The notes: generated by a model from the letters alone, not told the origin. 64,000 bases of DNA from Elymus sibiricus (GCA_039707655.1 CM077676.1:191390936-191454935); one strand, 5' to 3'; positions 35,485 to 48,500 are shown, numbered from the stretch's first letter. Numbers and translations are program-made.

Positions 35485-38400
35485 TCACCTTAAGCATCGT
35501 CCTATTGACTCGTAATGAAGAAGCCCGAGAACTTTACGCCTCCCATCATTCCTACGACCAGCCCCCCTTTTGACCACTGGAAGTTGCTTGATACCTTTGA
35601 CTTCCATGAGCACCTTAGCGGTGCTCAGATCTGTGTCGGGAAAGCAGGTCACCAGCCCTCTTTCATTGCCATGGTATTGAAACCCTCGTGTGAGGCACGA
35701 TGTAACAAGAGCAGAATTCACCTGAAAAGACCCTTCGAGTAAATATGTGTATTGTTTTACAGAAAATGATAATCAGATGGTAAGTTTAACTGTAGATCAT
35801 AGATTTGTGAGGTTACATACATCCAGAACAGATGAATTTTCCCCAGTACCATTAGCATCTTCACTTGATTCAAATCCTCTGCGACGAATGTCACCAACTG
35901 TAACAATCCCTTCAAGAAAATCTTCATTGTCTACAACAAGAACACAACCTTGCTGCTTATCGTGCATAAGCAGTGTTGCCTCCTTGATAGTGGCTGTAGA
36001 TGTAACCTTGATAAAATGCTTTGACATTGCTCGAGATACCTGGAAGAGTTCTTGTTAGAAAGGTATATGAAATAGTCAGCCAGTTTTGCATATTTACTCA
36101 AATGAAACTAAAAAAATAAAATGGAACATGAACTGTTAGACCTTCAACTCATCGAGAAGCATCTCCTCACTGTTACTACCATAGTGACATAGATCATCTT
36201 CTAGAATTGCTAGTTCAACATCATCTCCATCTGGTCGTCTCCCATCTGTCTCGCTCCTATCAGCAGGGGGTAATAGTGAAGCATAACCATGGCGAGGAGA
36301 CGCAGCCTCAAACATCTCTTTGTTGCTGGAGTGACTTACAACCGATGGGACCCATATTGCTAAACCAACAGCTCCCTATTAATCGAAAACAAGTGTAAGC
36401 TTAAACTTGGTATATTTAGTATGTTAAATGACATGCTTTTACAGCAAAATAACAAATGCATCGGATGGACATTACCATCAGAGGAAGTAGAATTCTGTAA
36501 TCTTTTGTCAGTTCAAAGAGTAGCAGTACAGATGTCAATGGAACTGAACAAACTGAGGCTAGGGTAGCAGCCATTCCCACCTGAATTAAGTAGAAAGTAG
36601 TATTACTTTTGGCCATATCAAACTTTAAACTACCTGCCTAGCTCAAAAACAAAACTTACAAGTGCATAAGCTTGAGGGTGTGCAACAGCAGTGTTACCCG
36701 GAATGGCAGAGTTTATTAATTCTGCCGCTGAGCCCCCAAAAACAGCACCAACAGCAGCACCAATCATCAAGCTTGGGGCATATAGGCCACCAACAAGACC
36801 AGAACCTTTGCATAGTGCAGTCGCAACAACTTTTGCAGCAGCCAACTGAGCTAACAGCCAAATCCCAGGAGCTGAAGCACTTTTTCCAGTATGTAGAATT
36901 TCATCTACATTGGTGAAACCCCAATACAGTATTCCAGGGTATCTTAGAGCTATTAAACCTGCTCCAAGACCACCTAAAGCCGGACATACTACAGCAGGGA
37001 GACCAAATTTTTTCCTTATCAAGTCGAAAGTCTTTGTGAACCAAACAACCAGTTGCCTGAATACCACACTCACTACCCCGCAAAGCATGCCTAGAATAAG
37101 ATAGAGTGGAAGCTCTGCAGAATATAACTTTAGTCAGTTGCATACTTAGAGAACTGAAATTTTAAACAATAACAAATACACATTGTGAAACATCAGAATT
37201 GTGAGTTAATAAATGTCTAACTGCCAGATGAAAAAGAATCACAGCAACAAGTGCTAAAAACGAATGTAAATTTTACAAGGAATGGCTCATGCTGCTAGCT
37301 GTGCATCATAATTGCATAGCTGGTAGACCGAGGAGACTACAGAAGGTGCTACAACGATTGTTTTCTCTCCTGCACAAGCCACCCACAGTTCTGGGATTTT
37401 ATATCAGGAATTAGGCATTATAAATTCATCAGTTAATAACTAATCCATCATAGCGTTATTTAAATTTCTTTGTTTCAAAAGGGGATGATGAATGCTAAGA
37501 TGGGATATTGTAGCCAAAAATGCTAGAGTACTAAAAACAGAGTACATCAGTACATAGTCAACTGGTCAGAGTGTCAGACCAAAGATTGGCAAGTTGGAAA
37601 ATACTATCCACCATGTTACTACGACGTGGACCCGAGCCCCACATGTTATCATCATATTGGATGATATTTTCCAATTTTTACTTGTTTGCTTGATACTAAG
37701 GTAATTTTCTCATGGTAAATTTGCCTAGAACCAAAAAACATAAGGTGTCATATTTGCAAGCAAAATGAGCTATAATGACTTACTATTTGGAAAGCAGGGT
37801 TGGAAATAGATATTTACCCTATTAAAATTACTAAAACTAGCAAAAACATCATTTTTATGCATGGTGCAGCGAATAGACTGATTTCTTGCAAAAACAAAAC
37901 AAAAGATAAAACCTAGAAACCAGGTGCAAGATACAACACACGCTTTTATGGGTGTTCAAGAAAAAGAACCAGGTACAAGATGAGAACAACCTAATTTTCC
38001 TACTACAGTAGAGCACATAATACATATCTACTAATTAAACAAAAACTACCTTTCTGTAATACCAAATTTGATCGGAATAAGATAAAATACCAGCGGCAGA
38101 TTTTAGTTCATACGTCGGGACAATAAAAGCTGCCTTCTCCCCTAACAAAACATTGGACACAGTTGATGATATAACTGATGCCAAAATAATCATAGCAGTT
38201 GTAAAAGGTGGTGAGTTCTCTGCTCGGAGTGGCCTCAGTACTGTTTCGATAGCAAAAAAGCATCCAGCAACTGCAGCATTAAAACCTGAACATATAGTAA
38301 CACAAGTGTCAGGGGAGAATATAGGAAAGAAACTCAACAACATGAGTATGGGACTAAGGAGCTGGTAACATAAAAAATATGAATCTGCTCTTCACTCCCG

Positions 38401-40288
38401 CAAAGATCTAAAATGTTCCTAAATATGATTTGTGGTCCTTCTTGCTTGCATAGTTATTGCATCGTCCTTTTTTCTTTAGCTTCTGCCTAGCATCTTAGCA
38501 GGATTTCGTTGTTTTTTAATTCTATCTTATGCATGTGAACAATTTGAACAGATATAGTTACTTAGGTATACCTGAAGCAATTCCAGCAGCTGATCCGGCT
38601 GCAATAAGAGCAATCCTTCGTTCCCTGTTGTTCTCCATCATTTCAGCGCACCCAATTGCACAAGACTTACCAATATCAACACTAGGCCCTTCAGGACCCA
38701 ACGAACATCCCGTCCCTAAGGTAATTGCAGCTTGGATGGCCTTGATTGCAGGAAAAATCGCACTCATGAAATCGATACCTTCCCTTTGAGATGACATCGA
38801 TAGCCTTATCTGCTCAAATATCTCCAGCAATCCATGCATCATACCAACAACAACTCCACCAGTCACTGGAATTAACAATATCCTATGCCAAGTATCAGCA
38901 AGCCTCTGCAGGCGAAGCCAAGCAGCGCCCTCGGTGGGTGTGCCTGCCCATGCCCATTCATGTATGACATGCACCTGAAAAGGGCAAGGCAGGTGTTTTT
39001 CAAACAGCTGAACGGGAAAGACTACAAAAGAACCTTTTAGTTCAAACAATAAACTAAATCTGATTGAATAGCTCCTGCTTAATGACTATGATCTTCCTAA
39101 GCAAGGCCTTTCCCATTAGATCTAAAGACTTGATAGGTTAAAAACACAGACAAACACCAAACATGCAACTACACAAGGATTTGGATCTCACCCTGTAGTG
39201 AAAAATAATTAGTAGTAACTCCACATGACTCAACAATTACAGTGCAAGAACATAGAAGTATCTTAACACAGAGATGGCCTTAGTCTCTATCTGAGACCTG
39301 AAATAACACCAAAATACTAATCCCAATGTACCACAACCACTCAAAGCTCTCCAAAGCACACAATCAGAACAAAACCTCATCAAACCGGAATCAGCAGCAA
39401 GAAGACATTAAATAGCACAAAACCTCATCAAACCGGCAAATCATCATCAGGTTAACATACTGCACATAAAACTCCTTGGCCCTTGCTCACCCCATAGCAT
39501 CACAAGGCATACACTAACACGAATACTCTAACTAGCAGAGACCATAATTGGACCAGCTATCAGCAATTCTCTGTAGCATCATATTCCATGTGAAGAGAAC
39601 CAAACAACACATGTTCACATGAACGATCAACTTCGCCACAGATGAGACTATAAGTTTCTTCCACATCTCTGTGTTGCCTCATACAGGAGTGTGCTACAGA
39701 ACTACTCCCTCTGTAAACTAATTACAATGCATGTAAATGTATACCCGCATTCATAGTCCAGAGTGTCTGGAAATCCCCAAAACATCTATCTCATGGCAAC
39801 AGACTCACAAAAACAGTCACCTTAGAAAGATAAAAGTAAATTTCATAGACCCTGTACTTGCCAAGCATAGAGATCTCGGCAGAATACTATTTTCCCCACA
39901 GAAACCGTTTGAAAGAACTGATAAATAACGCATTTTTTCTCCACGCAGATCTCTTACTTACCCCGCGGTTAAACGCGGCGACGCAGATGCCGGTAGCGAG
40001 CCCGAGGAGGCACCCGACGAGCAGCAGCGCCCACTCGGGCGGCGCGCCGTCGCCGAGCTCGTCACTCTCCTCCTCCCTCCTGGGCGCCCCCGCCTCCCCC
40101 GCGGCCGTAGGGGACGCCGGGCCGCTGTCGACGTGGTTATGGCGCCCCCTGCTCGAGAGCCGGCGGTCCAGGTTCCGCAGCAGCTCGCGCACGCGGTTCC
40201 TTCGCGGGGTCGTCGGCGAGTCGGGGTCGGAGGAGGACGGCAGCGCGGCGGCGCCGGAGCGCAGCGGCTCGAGGTCGCTGTGCGCCAT
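35485..40288 (-). CDS. CLC-f: CLC-type anion channel/transporter, CLC-f-like
   Basis: Coding exons on the minus strand: 40288-39962, 38974-38572, 38285-38091, 37114-36660, 36580-36476, 36375-36142, 36039-35821 and 35721-35485. Phases agree throughout and give 724 residues. A hydrophilic N-terminus with RVRELLRNLDRRLS precedes the first membrane helix (about 86-105). Signature motifs are GTGCSLGPEGPSVDIG, with the gating-type glutamate at residue 204, and GLVGGLYAPSLMIG. Hydrophobic helices fill exons 2-5. Exons 7-8 form a CBS pair (MSKHFIKVTSTATIKEA; VDNEDFLEGIVTVGDIRRRG). The family moves chloride or nitrate across endomembranes; plant CLC-f members are reported in Golgi or plastid membranes. 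Subfamily f rather than e is judged from the N-terminus from memory. Intron 3 (37115-38090) is the longest after intron 1 (38975-39961). Confidence 0.93.
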
Positions 40289-40730
40289 GGCGCGCGGGCG
40301 GGGCAGGAGCGCGAGCTTAGCGCAATCGCATCAAAGCTAGGTTCCCCGGCTCGCTGGCCCGCGGCGGATCTGGGGGATTTGTCGCGGGCGATCTCGTCGG
40401 CGGTTGGCGATGGCGAGGCGGGCAGAGGGGGGGAGAGGTGTGGGCGGACGTTAGGAGGGAGGAAAGGGAAGTGCGCGTGCTTGTTTTCCAGGTTACCCCT
40501 CGTCAAAGGCTCTATTTCCAAAATACATGGCGTATTTTATTTCATTAGCAAAAGATTTTTACCAACAAATACACTATTTTTGCGCGCTTTTGTTGTGAAA
40601 CAATTCCATAACGACAAGAAAATATTTTTCAATATAGTATATGAATCTATAGTGGCATCAATTTTTTCACGTACAATGGTGTAGAGGCTGAGGGCTTTAA
40701 CCACTTTTTCAGAAAAGGAAAAATGTCACG
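40289..40730 (-). promoter_or_regulatory. Upstream region of the CLC gene
   Basis: The GC-rich stretch 40289-40480 is a likely leader and core promoter; it becomes AT-rich beyond 40500. It ends at the hAT-like element's target duplication (40731). No element is defined precisely. Confidence 0.5.
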
Positions 40731-40738
40731 TACAATAT
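40731..40738. repeat. 8-bp target duplication TACAATAT (left)
   Basis: Repeated at 41447-41454; flanks the first hAT-like element. Confidence 0.85.
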
Positions 40739-41446
40739 TCAAGATGGGAATGGGCTGACCCGGACCTTGCCCTGGGCCCCAAGGTCAGTATGTGAGGTCA
40801 TGGGCAGGCCCATTTCATCAGAAAATTGACTCATTGGGTACATGAGGCCAACCCAAAATCGTAGAAGCAATGGCATCGTAGAAATTGAAATGTTGCAGAT
40901 CCCTTGGAATGGCACTCCCAGAGCTGAAACATTTCACCAAGACTTCCGTTGATGCCACAAGAATTCTAGAACGGATAAGCCGTGTGCCCAAGATCAATGG
41001 TGATGACCCAAATGGGCATGTCTTGGATCAAGTCCGTGGAGAGATTTAATTTAACTCAGTTCGCTTTGTGTACCCGTCCAGGCCTAATATGACAGTCCTC
41101 AAAGACTTCGGCCTTCAGATTCCTATTGGCCAAACAATTGCTTTGGTTGGCTCAAGTGGCAGCAGCAAGTCTACCGTAATAGCGCCGGTGCAGAGTTGCT
41201 CGAAGGCGGCCGGCGGCGGCAGAGATTGTTGGGGGCGGCCAGCGGTGACAGAGATGGTCATGGGCGGCCAACAGCGACTAGGGCATAGTGATTCGACTGG
41301 GTCGACCAGTTTGATCCATCGGGTTGCACTGTGCCGGTTCCACTGACCCGTATATCATTTAAGGCCAACCACTTGGCCCATTTGGCCTTGAGTTTTTGGG
41401 TTGGGTCAGTGACCCAGTAGGCCGACCCGGCCCATTCCCATCTTGA
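40739..41446. mobile_element. Non-autonomous hAT-like element carrying an ABCB fragment, copy 1
   Basis: It is 708 bp with terminal inverted repeats TCAAGATGGGAATGGGC / GCCCATTCCCATCTTGA and an 8-bp duplication TACAATAT, the length usual for hAT. Inside is a piece of an ABCB (P-glycoprotein-type) transporter gene (see next entries). There is no transposase. It resembles a gene-capturing 'Pack'-type element. Confidence 0.78.
40906..41210 (+). pseudogene. Captured ABCB transporter fragment, copy 1
   Basis: LGMALPELKHF-type linker, then the start of a nucleotide-binding domain with [13 protein letters not shown] and Walker [10 protein letters not shown], where functional proteins have GSSGSGKST. 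A TAA (41048-41050) interrupts it where copy 2 reads glutamine. About 100 codons without introns; it lacks the signature motif, Walker B and all membrane parts. Confidence 0.85.
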
Positions 41447-41705
41447 TACAATATATACTAACAGAGTAACCATCATTCAACCGAGGAATAGACTATACAG
41501 TATGAAAATGAAATGATATAGCGAACCACGATTTTATGTGTTTATTGTTCCCCAATAGCACGTTGTTAATCTATTCTTTCTCGTGGTGCAAGAGTGGGGT
41601 GTCGTCATGTACGAAGTTGAAGTGGGTATGAGCATGACCTAGCCTCAAATGGGTGATGTTGAAGGATATTAGAGCTATTGCCTAACAATTTTTGATGCGC
41701 AATAT

Positions 41706-42413
41706 TCAAGATGGGAATGGGCTGACCCAGACCTTGCCCTGGGCCCCAAGGTCAGTATGTGAGGTCATGGGCCGGCCTATTTCATCACAAAACTGACCCG
41801 TTGGGTACATGAGGCCGACCCAAAATCGTAGAAGCAATGGCATCGTAGAAATTGAAATGTTGCAGATCCCTTGGAATGGCACTCCCAGAGCTGAAACATT
41901 TCACCAAGGCTTCCGTTGATGCCACAAGAATTCTAGAACGGATAAACCGTGTGCCCAAGATCAATGGTGATGACCCAAATGGGCATGTCTTGGTTCAAGT
42001 CCGTGGAGAGATTCAGTTTAACTCAGTTCGCTTTGTGTACCCGTCCAGGCCTAATATGACAGTCCTCAAAGACTTCAGCCTCCAGATTCCTGTTGGCCAA
42101 ACAATTGCTTTGGTTGGCTCAAGTGGCAGCAGCAAGTCTACCGTAATAGCGCTGGTGCAGAGTTGCTCGAAGGCGGCCGGTGGCGGTAGAGATTGTTGGG
42201 GGCGGCCAACGGTGACAGAGATGGTCATGGGCGGCCAACAGCGACTAGGGCATAGTGATTCGACTGGGTCGACCCGTTTGATACATCGGGTTGCACGGTG
42301 CCGGTTCCACTGACCCGTATATCATTTAAGGCCAACCACTTGGCCCATTTGGCCTTGAGTTTTTGGGTTGGGTCAGTGACCCAGTAGGCCGACCAGGCCC
42401 ATTCCCATCTTGA
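41706..42413. mobile_element. Non-autonomous hAT-like element carrying an ABCB fragment, copy 2
   Basis: Same ends and content as copy 1, placed by the tandem duplication rather than by a second insertion. Confidence 0.78.
41852..42313 (+). pseudogene. Captured ABCB transporter fragment, copy 2, open frame
   Basis: A 153-codon open frame. Residues 7-95 match the linker and first part of an ABCB nucleotide-binding domain ([54 protein letters not shown]). The Walker A has GSSKST instead of GSGKST. After ALVQ the frame leaves ABC sequence and runs through element DNA to the TGA. It is not a functional transporter; whether it is transcribed is unknown. Confidence 0.82.
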
Positions 42414-42667
42414 TACAATATATACTAACAGAGTAACCATCATTCAACCGAGGAATAGATTATACAGTATGAAAATGAAATGATATAGCGAACCACGATT
42501 TTATGTGTTTATTGTTCCCCAATAGCACGTTGTTAATCTATTCTTTCTCGTGGTGCAAGAGTGGGGTGTCGTCATGTACGGAGTTGAAGTGGGTATGAGC
42601 ATGACCTAGCCTCAAATGGGTGATGTTGAAGGATATTAGAGCTATTGCCTAACAATTTTTGATGCGC

Positions 42668-43348
42668 AGATGGTTCACAGCCCCCCCCCCCCCCCCCCCC
42701 AACCCAAAGCCGTATATGACCGATTGGTGTTCTTATCATGCGCTCTGGTAGCCATTGATTTGGCTTGAAACATTTCTTAGTATAATGATTAATTTTCTAA
42801 AAAATAAATAATGGACTAATCGTGGTTCTACCGGAAAAAATAGTGACATAGTAGGGGGAGAAAAGTTCCATGCGCTAAAATCATGGAGATACAAGAGAAA
42901 CACATTGAATACAAAAGAACACACATGTTTTACAACTATGTTTTGTGATACTTCTTGTTGATATGGATGAGTATAAGAAAAGATAACCATTTGTACCAAC
43001 TTTTCACAATCATTGATTCTGCGCACCATTTGGCAGCTACCACGTGCATTTCTCATCAGCACTTCTAACATTATTTGTTAAGAAACTTAGAACGGAGAGA
43101 GCATGGATGAAATACAGCATGGGTCCGACTCACTTCCAAGGCCATGTCCCTGGAGAGTCATAAATGCGAGAATAAATAGTGGTTTTAACACAGTTTAATC
43201 CATATAATCAGCTCAAAGTTTATTTTCAAGGGCTACTTTATGTTCCAAGTTTCTGTTCAAAGCTGGACTGAAATTTGCCGATGGGATATTTAATCAGCTC
43301 TCCTCGACAATAATCCATATAGCGCGCAGAATGGGAGTGCGGATTTCT
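42668..43348. other. Intergenic AT-rich stretch with a poly(C) run
   Basis: A run of 20 C lies at 42681-42700, directly after the tandem duplication. The remainder is AT-rich with no recognised feature. Confidence 0.6.
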
Positions 43349-43718
43349 GGAGGCCGAGCTCCAGTGAGCTCGGTATTTTGAAAATACCAAAAAGCATACT
43401 TAAAGTTTTAAAAAAATCCGATTTTTTTTCCATGGAAACATATATGTATTCCGCAGCAACGTGTTGAATTTCGTCGAAAAATGTTATGATTTGTAGGCTG
43501 TACAAAAAAGACATATTTCTGGCCCAATAACAAATATAAAAGGCCCGTTTAAAAATGCGTATTTGTCTTTTTTCTGTACGCCACGTGTAAAAGTGTAATG
43601 CTGTGAAATTTTGCACACCCGTAGTATACATGTGCACGTGTGTTCACAAATAAATTTAGAATTTTTCGCGCTCCGAAAAAATAAAATTTGAAAACGAGCT
43701 CACTGGAGGTCGGCTTTC
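43349..43718. mobile_element. Short inverted-repeat (MITE-like) element
   Basis: Left end GGAGGCCGAGCTCCAGTGAG then CTCG; right end CGAGCTCACTGGAGGTCGGC then TTTC. These are inverted over 24 bp with few mismatches, 370 bp apart. The AT-rich interior has no ORF of note. No clear target duplication, so the superfamily is undecided. Confidence 0.7.
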
Positions 43719-43757
43719 GTTGGCATTTTTCAGTCGAATGGGCTGAATTTAAACTAC

Positions 43758-44678
43758 TAAGGGCATCTCCAAGGCTGACCCGCAAACCGCCTGCACCCGT
43801 CCGGACCGTGTTGTCTGGACCGAGGAAGCCATCCAACGGGGGCCTGTATCGGTCCGCGAGGCGGTCCGGACGCGTTTTCTCCCGCAAAACGGAGACAAAC
43901 ATGGGAGGTTTACGGGAGTCCGGACACCAGACACGTAGGACTCCAACACCCCCGGCCCACCTAAAACCCTTCCCGGACCCCGCGCCTCCATCCTCCCCAT
44001 TTTCTATCCTTCCTTCTTTCTCTCTTGCCTTCGCCGTCGCTCCACCATCCCGGCCGGCACGCCACACCCCTGCGGGAACTCTACGTCTCCGTCACCTCCA
44101 GCGTTCCAGCCGGGCCCCACCCCGCTTCTCCTCCGCCGCCGTTCAACCCCTGTCCTCCGACCGCCCTCCAGGTACCTTTGAACTACTGCTATACTCACCA
44201 TGCCCGGCAACTGTTCGATGAATTGCCGGAGCTAAAAACAGTTTTCTCTTCTTCTTTCTAGCAATGGATTCCGATTTGGAGTACATATACGAGCACTATG
44301 TTGACGTCCGACGGCTCGTCTAACGAGGAGGAGTATTCGGATGAGACGGCGACGATGCAGGCGGTCCTTGAAGACGCGGAGCGTGTGGAGGAGCATGTTC
44401 TCAATTTCAAGGGCTCGATCAAGGGTCATCGAGTGCTCAACCGCAACAGGGCACGCGGCTATTTGAACGTCCGCAATCTATGTATGCGGCTATTTGAACG
44501 TCTGCAATTTATGTATGCGTTTATTTGATCGTGCGGATTTAATAAAATAAAAAAGGGAGCCCGGATATATGCGGCTAGCGTTGAATGGCGTCTTCCCGCA
44601 TCCGTATCCGCGGACTGCCCCCCTGCTCGCGGACGGATGCAGGAGGAAATTTGCAAGTAGCCGTTGGAGATGCCCTAA
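43758..44678. mobile_element. PIF/Harbinger element with the start of its transposase
   Basis: The element proper is 43761-44675 with TAA duplications on both sides (43758-43760, 44676-44678) and ends GGGCATCTCCAA / TTGGAGATGCCC. It carries the N-terminal part of a Harbinger transposase on the plus strand, which supports the superfamily call. The DDE part is deleted, so it is non-autonomous. Confidence 0.85.
44264..44528 (+). pseudogene. N-terminal remnant of PIF/Harbinger transposase
   Basis: A start MDSDLEYIYEHYVD at 44264 and a downstream part, NEEEYSDETATMQAVL then VEEHVLNFKGSIKGHRVLNR, are in different frames, with a shift near 44300. The HVLNFKGSIKGHRVLNRNRA block is a hallmark I recall for grass Harbinger transposases. 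After about 70 codons the similarity ends and the catalytic domain is missing. Confidence 0.75.
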
Positions 44679-45557
44679 CTTGCTGTAAGAAGGTACTCCC
44701 TACTGCTAATGAGATACAAGTGTTCTTCGTCTTCAGAAGGTCGAACAGGTCGCAGAGCTTGACCTGCGTGAGCACTAGAGATTTCGGTGGCGAATCCATA
44801 TAACCGTGGGTAGTCATTGTCTCAAACAAAATGCATTCAACTTTAAGCAAAGTAGACGGCAACAGATGCTAACACTTTGTTTCAGTCAAACAACTGCTTT
44901 ACAGCAAAGGAATTGTTGGGTCGAATGTCACACCGGTAAAGATCTCGAAGCTGCTTATCAGACGTTACCATTTTTACCCGACAAATCTTGCCTCAAAAGC
45001 TGGGCAGCAAGACCACATATGACATAGTTGCATCTCAGCCGACAAGAATGTTCATACTTCATGCAAACTAACGAGATTGGACCATGGATGCAGTTTCTCT
45101 CTGAGGAAGCTTCTCGGTACATGAGGCAGAACATATGTGACATTCATGCAAAAAAGATGAAGTATGAAGTATGAAGATAGGAGATCACACCTCCAATTTT
45201 TCTAGCATCTTCGAGTCACCAAGTTTACTGATGCCATCCTCTCGATGGAAGATAGAAAAGAAGAGCACATTTTTCATATCTAAAGCGAAAGTTTAATCTA
45301 GGAAAGCTCGACAGTAATAAGAAGATAACAGAAGTATTTCAAATAGCAACTGCCAACTGAACTGTAGCACTGTACATAACAACTCAGGTTACATGTGGCA
45401 TCATGACCAAGCTTGGCTATTGCACAGATCACTGAAAAAACTGTGGCTGGCATTCAGAAACCGTGACACATGAAAATTTCCGGAAACCCTTCTAACACTA
45501 GGGCAGCAACAAAGGGCTGCACATCAGAACAGCTCACCAGGGTTTTCGTATGTCATC
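44679..45557. other. Downstream region of the TNP gene
   Basis: Probably includes the 3' UTR of the minus-strand TNP gene. No transposon end or coding domain is recognised. Confidence 0.5.
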
Positions 45558-48500
45558 TCATACCTTGCTCCTGTATCTGACCAGCTTCGCCAGTGTCTCC
45601 TGAGCGGCCACCGTCTGGGCGTCGCCGTGCCCGAGCATCACCGTCCGGATGCTGATGCAGGTCCGGCACAGCTCCTCGCCGGTGTCGAACAGCCCGCCGC
45701 GGAGCAGGAGCTTCGCCCTCGTCTCGAGCAGCGTCGCCTTGAGCAGCGTCACCTCCTGCCAGATGAACTCGTCGACGCGGTGGTTCGGCTGCAGCTTCTT
45801 CCTCCAGGACAGCGACCCGCGGTTCCAGTCCTGCATCCGCGACGTGTACGACTTCTCCACCTCCTCGAGGATGTTGGTGCACACCTTAAGCAGCTCTAGG
45901 GCCGAGCCGCACCGCGAGAACGTCATGAAGGACTCGATCGCCAGGGGCAGGGCGGTCTTCCTTATGAAGAGCACCATGTCGACCGCCTTGAGCTGAACGG
46001 CAGGTGGCTCTGACTTGAAGCCGAACACAAGGAATGCACTAGCCCACAGGTGGTCTGAGTACACCGAGGGGTTCCCGGCCCTCATCACCCCATTCACCGC
46101 TGCGGTGGTCGGCGCCAAGCCTCCCCTGATCTTGCCAAAGAGCTGTGTGATCGGGTGGAACTGGATCCAGCAACCAGGATGCCGGGTCGCCTTTCTTGCC
46201 AACCCGAGCTTGACAAGCAAGAGTGCCGACTCCACCTCAGCTTTTCGGCCATTCGGAGCTAGAAAGCAATGTGTGCCACATAGAAATGCGGTCTTCAGGG
46301 ACTCACCCCAGAGGTGAATGCTGCCTTTCATCGGTAGCTTGCTCGCCGTGGCGGCCAACAGCGTAGACGACACGGGTGCAGGAGCTAACCAAGAACCGGC
46401 GATGATCATTTTCGACGTCAGGTGTCCTCCTTTCGCACGGTCCATCAAGGCAAAACAGAAGACCAGCACCTTTATCAGGAAGGAATTGTTACGGCAGAAG
46501 CCGTCGTCGTTGGCATCGTGGGGGAACAAATTCTCGTTCAACGATATTCTCTCAACAGCCTCAAACAGAGTGGATGGAGCGATCATGAGTTCAGAAAGCA
46601 GTGAACCGACGACCGACAGACCAAAGCTCAGCCGGCCCAACCGCTCGTCCAACTTCCTGAGTACTTCCGTTTCGTCGGCCGGATAGTCCTTCTTAAGCTT
46701 ACCCTTCATCAAGATCATCGCATCGATGTATGAGAGCTGTGGCAGCTGCATTGGTTCAACATTCATCACGCGTGGCAAGCGTGTGGTGATAATCACATTC
46801 GTCGCTCCAGTGTTCCTTGGGATGAAGTCATGGAGGTCCTTGCCTTCCCACCAATCCCTCTCGTTCTCAAGGTTGTCGATGATGAGCAAGTAGGGCACAT
46901 CCCGGAACAGCTCTCGCTTTACCCTCTGGAACGCATCGATCTCCTGCTCCTCAAAGCTCCTGATCCTGCCCCTCTCCTTCTCAGCCTCAGCACTGATATC
47001 CAACCCCAAGCTCATGGATAAGTTGAGTATGTTCTGCCTCATGTACCGAGCCTCCCCTCCAATCCACAGCACCATCTTGTACCGCTGCGAATACCGGTAA
47101 GCAAACTCCAATGCAAGTTCTGTCTTGCCAATACCCGAGGAGCCATTGATGCAGACCACACTGGCGCCGCCGCAGCCCTTGCTGTTGCACCGGAACCTTG
47201 ACCTCCTGTGCTTCGATCTCTGCTTCTGAAGGCTTCTACCTTTCCCCGACGACAGCTCGATCACCGGATCAATCCAGGCCTCCAATGTCGGCTCCTTGCA
47301 TTTGCGCATTTCCAAACTGATGTACTTGGCATTAGATGTCCTCACCGTGTCGCTCTCCTCATCGGCAAAGCCATCAGACACGCCGCTGGATCTTTCATTT
47401 GCAGTGGAGCCCCTTGAGCAATCCAGCACTTCTTGGATATCTACCGAGGATCCAAAGAATATCCCCTCGATTTCACTCAGCTCTTTCTCCCTTCCAACGA
47501 AATGCCGGTTACGTGGGAAAGGTATGCCTCCAGACCCCTCACTCTCCTTCTCAGCGATGTTCTTCCGGCCAAGCTTGGACTGCAGCAAACTGACCGTCTT
47601 TGACACGCAGCTTCTCCAATTGGTCTCATTCGCCTCGAGCTTGAACTCGTGGCACCGCATTAGCCCTTCAAATGCTTCCTTCCCTTCCTTGTCCTCCAGT
47701 TTGCCATCAAACAGCCCGGCAATCTCCGACGGCTCGGTGTCGAACAGTATAGGGATCAGGTTCTTCTTCTGAGCAAAGAACCTGATCTCCTCGAGGCTGA
47801 AGGGGTTGAGGAAGCTTGACATGGTGACCACCACGACGCCGAATGCCACGGAGCAAATAATCCGGTCAGCAATCTCGTGAATCTGCGTGTCGGAGTACTT
47901 TGCCCGGTCAGCGACGAAGGAGGCGATGCCCTGCAGCTCGAGCTCTGCCTTGAGCCACTTGCAGAACCTGCCGAGGTTGCCGTTGTTGTGGTAGCCAATG
48001 TACACGTCGCAGCTCCGGAGCTTGGCGTTGGACGACGGCGACGCCACGGGGCCCCTGGTGAAGGACACCCGCGGCACGGGGAACGAGAAGGACACGCGCG
48101 GCGGCGCGCCGCCACAGCCGCCGCCACCATCTGAAATCTTGGCCGGGTCGATGCCGCTGGAGTCGTACCGCTCGGACGGTGGCGTGCGGGACGCGCTCGG
48201 CGCGTCGGTGTCCTCCGACTGGGACCCGTTGGAGCAGGACGCCGGCGACTGCGCCGTGGTGGTGGTGACGCTGGAGGCCTTGCTTTCTTGATGCAGCTGC
48301 CGGTGCGGCTGCGCCGCCGGCGGCTCCGGCGGGTCGAGGACCCGGGGCGAGATGTACGGGGACTGCAGCGCCGACACGAACGCGGAGGACGGCGGCGACG
48401 GCGAGTAGAGGTGCGGGGTGAAGGAGATGGCCGGCGAGATGGGGTTGGACCGGTCGGAGCTGCTGCTGAACCCGGCATTGGTCCTGATGGTGAGGGGCTT

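Larger units (their letters stand above)
40734..42667. repeat. Tandem duplication of a 967-bp unit
   Basis: Unit 1 is 40734-41700 and unit 2 is 41701-42667. Both run from AATATTCAAGATGGG to TTTGATGCGC at a constant offset of 967 bp. Each holds the hAT-like element plus about 250 bp of right flank. The left target duplication is partly lost in unit 2 (GCGCAATAT), so the duplication happened after the insertion. Only a few per cent of sites differ. Confidence 0.93.

Noticed and set aside
39958..40684. ORFs overlapping CLC exon 1 on both strands
   Set aside because: Shadows of the first coding exon; the CLC frame continues across seven further exons with matching phases.
41068..41346. ABC transporter gene
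   Set aside because: Only the first part of one nucleotide-binding domain is present, with an altered Walker A and element DNA on both sides; a captured fragment.
42681..42700. 20-base poly(C) run as a functional element
   Set aside because: A homopolymer beside a duplication junction; may be slippage or an assembly weak point, with no other support.
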